The notes under the pieces are model-generated. The model was not told the DNA's origin. It ran no database searches and worked only from the letters and a program-made list of their open reading frames with translations. Shown one piece after another: positions 41,571 to 44,112 of a stretch of DNA of 44,112 nucleotides. Made by a program: the position numbers and the translations under genes. How positions within the stretch are numbered: position 1 is the first letter of the stretch; every line of letters starts with the position of its first letter. The DNA is from VBCK01 sp035939615 (GTDB lineage Bacteria > Pseudomonadota > Gammaproteobacteria > Burkholderiales > Burkholderiaceae_F), in the NCBI GenBank assembly GCA_035939615.1, contig DASZFP010000033.1, positions 1 through 44,112 on the forward strand, read 5' to 3'.

Positions 41571-43269
41571 GCTCGAGGCTCTCGGATTCGGTCGCGGCGG
41601 CGCCGGGTACCGCGTAGGCCGCGGTCTTGAACGGCGCCAGTCCCACCCGGGTCAGCGTTTCAATGAAGCGCTCGTCCGGTTGACGCAGCCCGACATACAT
41701 GTCCAGTATGGCCGCGATCACGTCCGGCACCTGCTCGGCCGAAAAGGACGGGCCGATCACGGCTCCCACGTGCGTGGAGCCCGGATCGGGCCCGACCTCG
41801 CCGCCGAGCGTGAGCTGGTAGAACTCGGCCCCCTTCTTGTCCACCCCCAGGATTCCGATGTTGCCGACGTGGTGGTGGCCGCAGGAGTTGATGCAGCCGG
41901 AGATGTTCAGCGTCAGGTCGCCCAGGTCGTGCACGTAGTCGGCGTCGTCGAACAGGTCCTGGATTGCCTGCGCGATCGGCAACGACTTGGCGTTGGCGAG
42001 CGAGCAGAAATCACCCCCCGGGCAGCACACGATGTCGGTCAGCAGGCCGATATTGGGCGTGGCCAGGCCCAGCGCGCGCAGCTCGCTCCACAGCGCGAAC
42101 AGGTCCTGTGCGGCCACATCCGCCAGCACCAGGTTCTGCTCGTGGGTCACGCGCAGCTCGGCGAAACTGAAGCGCTCGGCCAGATCGGCCACCGCATCCA
42201 TCCGGTCGGCGTCCAGGTCGCCGGGTGCCGTTCCGGAACGTTTCAGCGACAGCGTGACGGCGGCGTAGCCCGGTGCGCGGTGCGCACTGACGTTGCGGGC
42301 GTGCCAGCGGGCAAACCCCGGATGAGCGGCCTGCTGCTCGCGCAGCGCCTGCGGGTCGGCCGTCAGCTGCCGGTAGGGCGGGGCCTCGAAATCGGCTGCG
42401 ATCCGGGCCAGCTCGGCTTCGGTGGCGGTGGCCGGCCCGTCCTGCAGATGCGTGAATTCGGTGTCGACCTCGCGCGTGAACTGCTCGGCGCCGAGCGAGC
42501 GCAGCAGGATCTTGATGCGTGCCTTGAACAGGTTGTCGCGGCGCCCGTAGCGGTTGTACACACGCAGGATCGCCTCGCAGTACGACAGCAGGTGCTGCCA
42601 GGGCAGATCGCGCCGGATGACCGTGCCGACCACCGGCGTGCGTCCCATGCCTCCGCCGACCAGCACGTCCGCAACCACGCTGCCCGTCTGGCTCCGCTTC
42701 AGGTACAGGCCGATGTCGTGCATCGCAGTGGCGGCCCGGTCAACGCCGATTGCCCCGGTCAGCGCGATCTTGAACTTGCGCGGCAGGTAGGAAAATTCGG
42801 GGTGGAACGTGCTCCATTGGCGCAGCAGCTCGCAATACGGCCGCGGATCGACCTGCTCGTCCGGCGCCACCCCGGCCATCGGATCGGTGGTGATGTTGCG
42901 CACGCAGTTGCCCGACGTCTGGATCGCGTGCATCTGCACCGTTGCCAGCGCCTGCAGGATGTCCGGCGTGTCCTGCAGCCGCGGCCAGTTGAACTGGATG
43001 TTCTGGCGCGTGGTGAAGTGGCCGTATCCGCGGTCCCACGTCCGCGCCACGTGTGCCAGCATCCGCAACTGGCGCGCCGACAGCAACCCGTACGGGATCG
43101 CCAGTCGAAGCATCGGGGCGTGGCGCTGGATGTAAAGGCCGTTGCGCAGCCGCAGCGGGCGGAACTCGTCGTCGGTCAGCTCGCCGCGCTGGTAGCGCGC
43201 GACCTGGTCGCGGTACTGCTCGACCCGCTCGTCGACCATCCGTTGGTCGAATTCGGTGTAGCGGTACAT
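41563..43269 (-). CDS. cysI: Sulfite reductase hemoprotein subunit
   Basis: A 568-aa siroheme/[4Fe-4S] enzyme reducing sulfite to sulfide. Substrate and siroheme segments TTRQNIQFNW and NCVRNITTD are in the N-terminal half; the cluster Cys occur as CCPGGDFC (about residue 416) and GCINSCGHH (about 458). No cysJ flavoprotein is seen, so ferredoxin or an unlinked reductase is the likely donor. ATG 43269 is two bases after the TauE/SafE stop region. The frame upstream to 43866 is a shadow. Confidence 0.95.
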   Translation of the reverse strand: MYRYTEFDQRMVDERVEQYRDQVARYQRGELTDDEFRPLRLRNGLYIQRHAPMLRLAIPYGLLSARQLRMLAHVARTWDRGYGHFTTRQNIQFNWPRLQDTPDILQALATVQMHAIQTSGNCVRNITTDPMAGVAPDEQVDPRPYCELLRQWSTFHPEFSYLPRKFKIALTGAIGVDRAATAMHDIGLYLKRSQTGSVVADVLVGGGMGRTPVVGTVIRRDLPWQHLLSYCEAILRVYNRYGRRDNLFKARIKILLRSLGAEQFTREVDTEFTHLQDGPATATEAELARIAADFEAPPYRQLTADPQALREQQAAHPGFARWHARNVSAHRAPGYAAVTLSLKRSGTAPGDLDADRMDAVADLAERFSFAELRVTHEQNLVLADVAAQDLFALWSELRALGLATPNIGLLTDIVCCPGGDFCSLANAKSLPIAQAIQDLFDDADYVHDLGDLTLNISGCINSCGHHHVGNIGILGVDKKGAEFYQLTLGGEVGPDPGSTHVGAVIGPSFSAEQVPDVIAAILDMYVGLRQPDERFIETLTRVGLAPFKTAAYAVPGAAATESESLEHA

Positions 43270-43271
43270 CG

Positions 43272-44069
43272 TCACACCAGCACCAGACGGGTTCCGATCA
43301 GCGTCAGCATCGCGGCCAGCACCACGCGCAATGCCTTCTCGGGCAACCGGTCGGCCAGCAGGGCTCCGAGGGAAATCGCCGGCACCGATCCGACCAGCAG
43401 CGCGCCCAGCACCATCCAGTTCACGGTGCCCAGCGCTACGTGGCCAAGGCCCGCCACCAGCGTCAGCGGAATCGCATGCGCGATGTCCACCGCCACCAGG
43501 CGCTTGGCGGTCAAGGTCGGGTAAAGGAACAGCAGCGCCACCACGCCGATCGCACCGGCGCCCACCGAAGTCAGCGTCACCATCACGCCGATCACTGCGC
43601 CCAGAACCAGCGTGGGCAGCGGACGAACCTGGCTGGACCCGTCCGCCGGGGCGGCACCGGCCGGACGCAGCCCAAAGCGCCGCCCGAGGTCCTGGATGCG
43701 CGAGCGCAACACCAGGCTCAGGGCCGTCAGCAGCAGCGCAGCCGCCAGCGCGGGCCGCACGAAGGCGGCGAACTGAGCCGGATCGGGGTGCCAGGCGCGC
43801 AGCGCCGCGATGGTGGCCAGCGCGGCCGGCACCGAACCCAGGGCGAGGCATCCGGTCAGCGCCCAATCGATGTTGCCGCGCCGCCAGTGGGCGATGGTTC
43901 CGCTGAACTTCGTGATCGAGGCGAACAGCAGGTCAGTGCCGACGGCGACCTGGGCCGGCAGGCCGAACACGAGCGTGAGCAGCGGGGTCATCAGCGACCC
44001 GCCACCGACGCCGGTCGCACCTACGACCGCGCCCACCAGAGCTCCACCCAGCACGTATTCGAGCAGCAC
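43272..44069 (-). CDS. TauE/SafE-family anion transporter, first gene of the cys operon
   Basis: A 265-aa eight-helix membrane protein with the duplicated family motif: VGATGVGGGSLMTPLL near the N-terminus and TLTSVGAGAIGVVAL in the second half. TauE/SafE members move sulfite, sulfate or organosulfonates. Position directly before cysI suggests sulfate uptake or export of excess sulfite. GTG 44069 is the proposed start. Only 43 bases upstream are in the window, so the promoter cannot be fully judged. Confidence 0.88.
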   Translation of the reverse strand: MLLEYVLGGALVGAVVGATGVGGGSLMTPLLTLVFGLPAQVAVGTDLLFASITKFSGTIAHWRRGNIDWALTGCLALGSVPAALATIAALRAWHPDPAQFAAFVRPALAAALLLTALSLVLRSRIQDLGRRFGLRPAGAAPADGSSQVRPLPTLVLGAVIGVMVTLTSVGAGAIGVVALLFLYPTLTAKRLVAVDIAHAIPLTLVAGLGHVALGTVNWMVLGALLVGSVPAISLGALLADRLPEKALRVVLAAMLTLIGTRLVLV

Positions 44070-44094
44070 AGAACAACCCCGGCCCGTTGGGAAG

Positions 44095-44106
44095 GTCTTG
44101 CAAGAC
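44095..44106. promoter_or_regulatory. 12-bp palindrome upstream of the sulfur operon
   Basis: GTCTTGCAAGAC is a perfect palindrome, 26 bp before the TauE/SafE start and in a locally AT-richer stretch. Its position suits an operator, for example of a LysR-type sulfur regulator, but the identity is only inferred and the region runs off the window. Confidence 0.3.
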
Positions 44107-44112
44107 TAAATG

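Overview
The window looks like chromosomal DNA of a high-GC betaproteobacterium, most probably Burkholderiales. Reasons: strongly GC-biased third codon positions; many 4-bp ATGA/GTGA gene overlaps; and local gene orders usual in that group (birA-coaX-SPOR, a DUF3683/FAD/Fe-S oxidase, aminotransferase-DUF493 with lipB-lipA, cysI-DUF934-cysH-cysD-cysN). A unit with MfnB, DUF447 and a DHPS-like DUF6513 protein points to tetrahydromethanopterin/methanofuran-type C1 metabolism, so the organism may be a methylotroph or formaldehyde oxidiser. No tRNA, rRNA, CRISPR array or intact insertion sequence was seen, and no stretch above 300 bases lacks a gene. The longest gap is 11943-12223, upstream of cynS, which holds a possible gene remnant.

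Layout. 1-1.4 kb: end of a BNR/sialidase-like protein and a PCu(A)C copper chaperone. 1.4-6.7 kb: a tightly coupled drug-efflux operon (TetR, lipoprotein membrane-fusion protein, ABC ATPase, ABC-2 permease, NodT outer-membrane factor) with a palindromic operator in the promoter. 6.7-8.3 kb: lipB-lipA, convergent with the efflux operon and with no base between the stop codons. 8.4-12.4 kb: an island-like block (Tat-exported DUF882 protein, 87-aa exported protein, degenerate GspE/PilB-like pseudo-ATPase, intact PilT-like ATPase, cyanase, 55-aa membrane protein) that separates lipB-lipA from the aminotransferase-DUF493 genes that usually precede them.

12.4-15.7 kb: VanZ-like, [2Fe-2S] ferredoxin, alpha/beta hydrolase, class IV aminotransferase, DUF493. 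15.8-18.2 kb: birA-coaX-SPOR. 18.3-24.8 kb, minus strand: SrkA-like kinase, exported HIT-like protein, isoprenylcysteine methyltransferase-like protein, giant FAD/Fe-S oxidase, cytoplasmic HIT protein. 24.9-30.0 kb: P-type Mg2+ ATPase, M28 metallopeptidase, small lipoprotein. 30.1-32.0 kb: LytS/LytTR two-component pair, divergent from a HAF-repeat exported protein. 33.0-35.7 kb: C1-cofactor genes. 35.9-37.9 kb: rhomboid protease, VOC protein, and an ECF sigma factor coupled to a small membrane protein. 38.0-44.1 kb: an assimilatory sulfate reduction operon from a TauE/SafE transporter through cysI, DUF934, cysH and cysD to cysN.

The two most unusual features are a 127-bp REPIN-like double hairpin lying across the start of cysN, with the reading frame open throughout, and the pseudo-ATPase/PilT-like pair in the 8.4-12.4 kb block.
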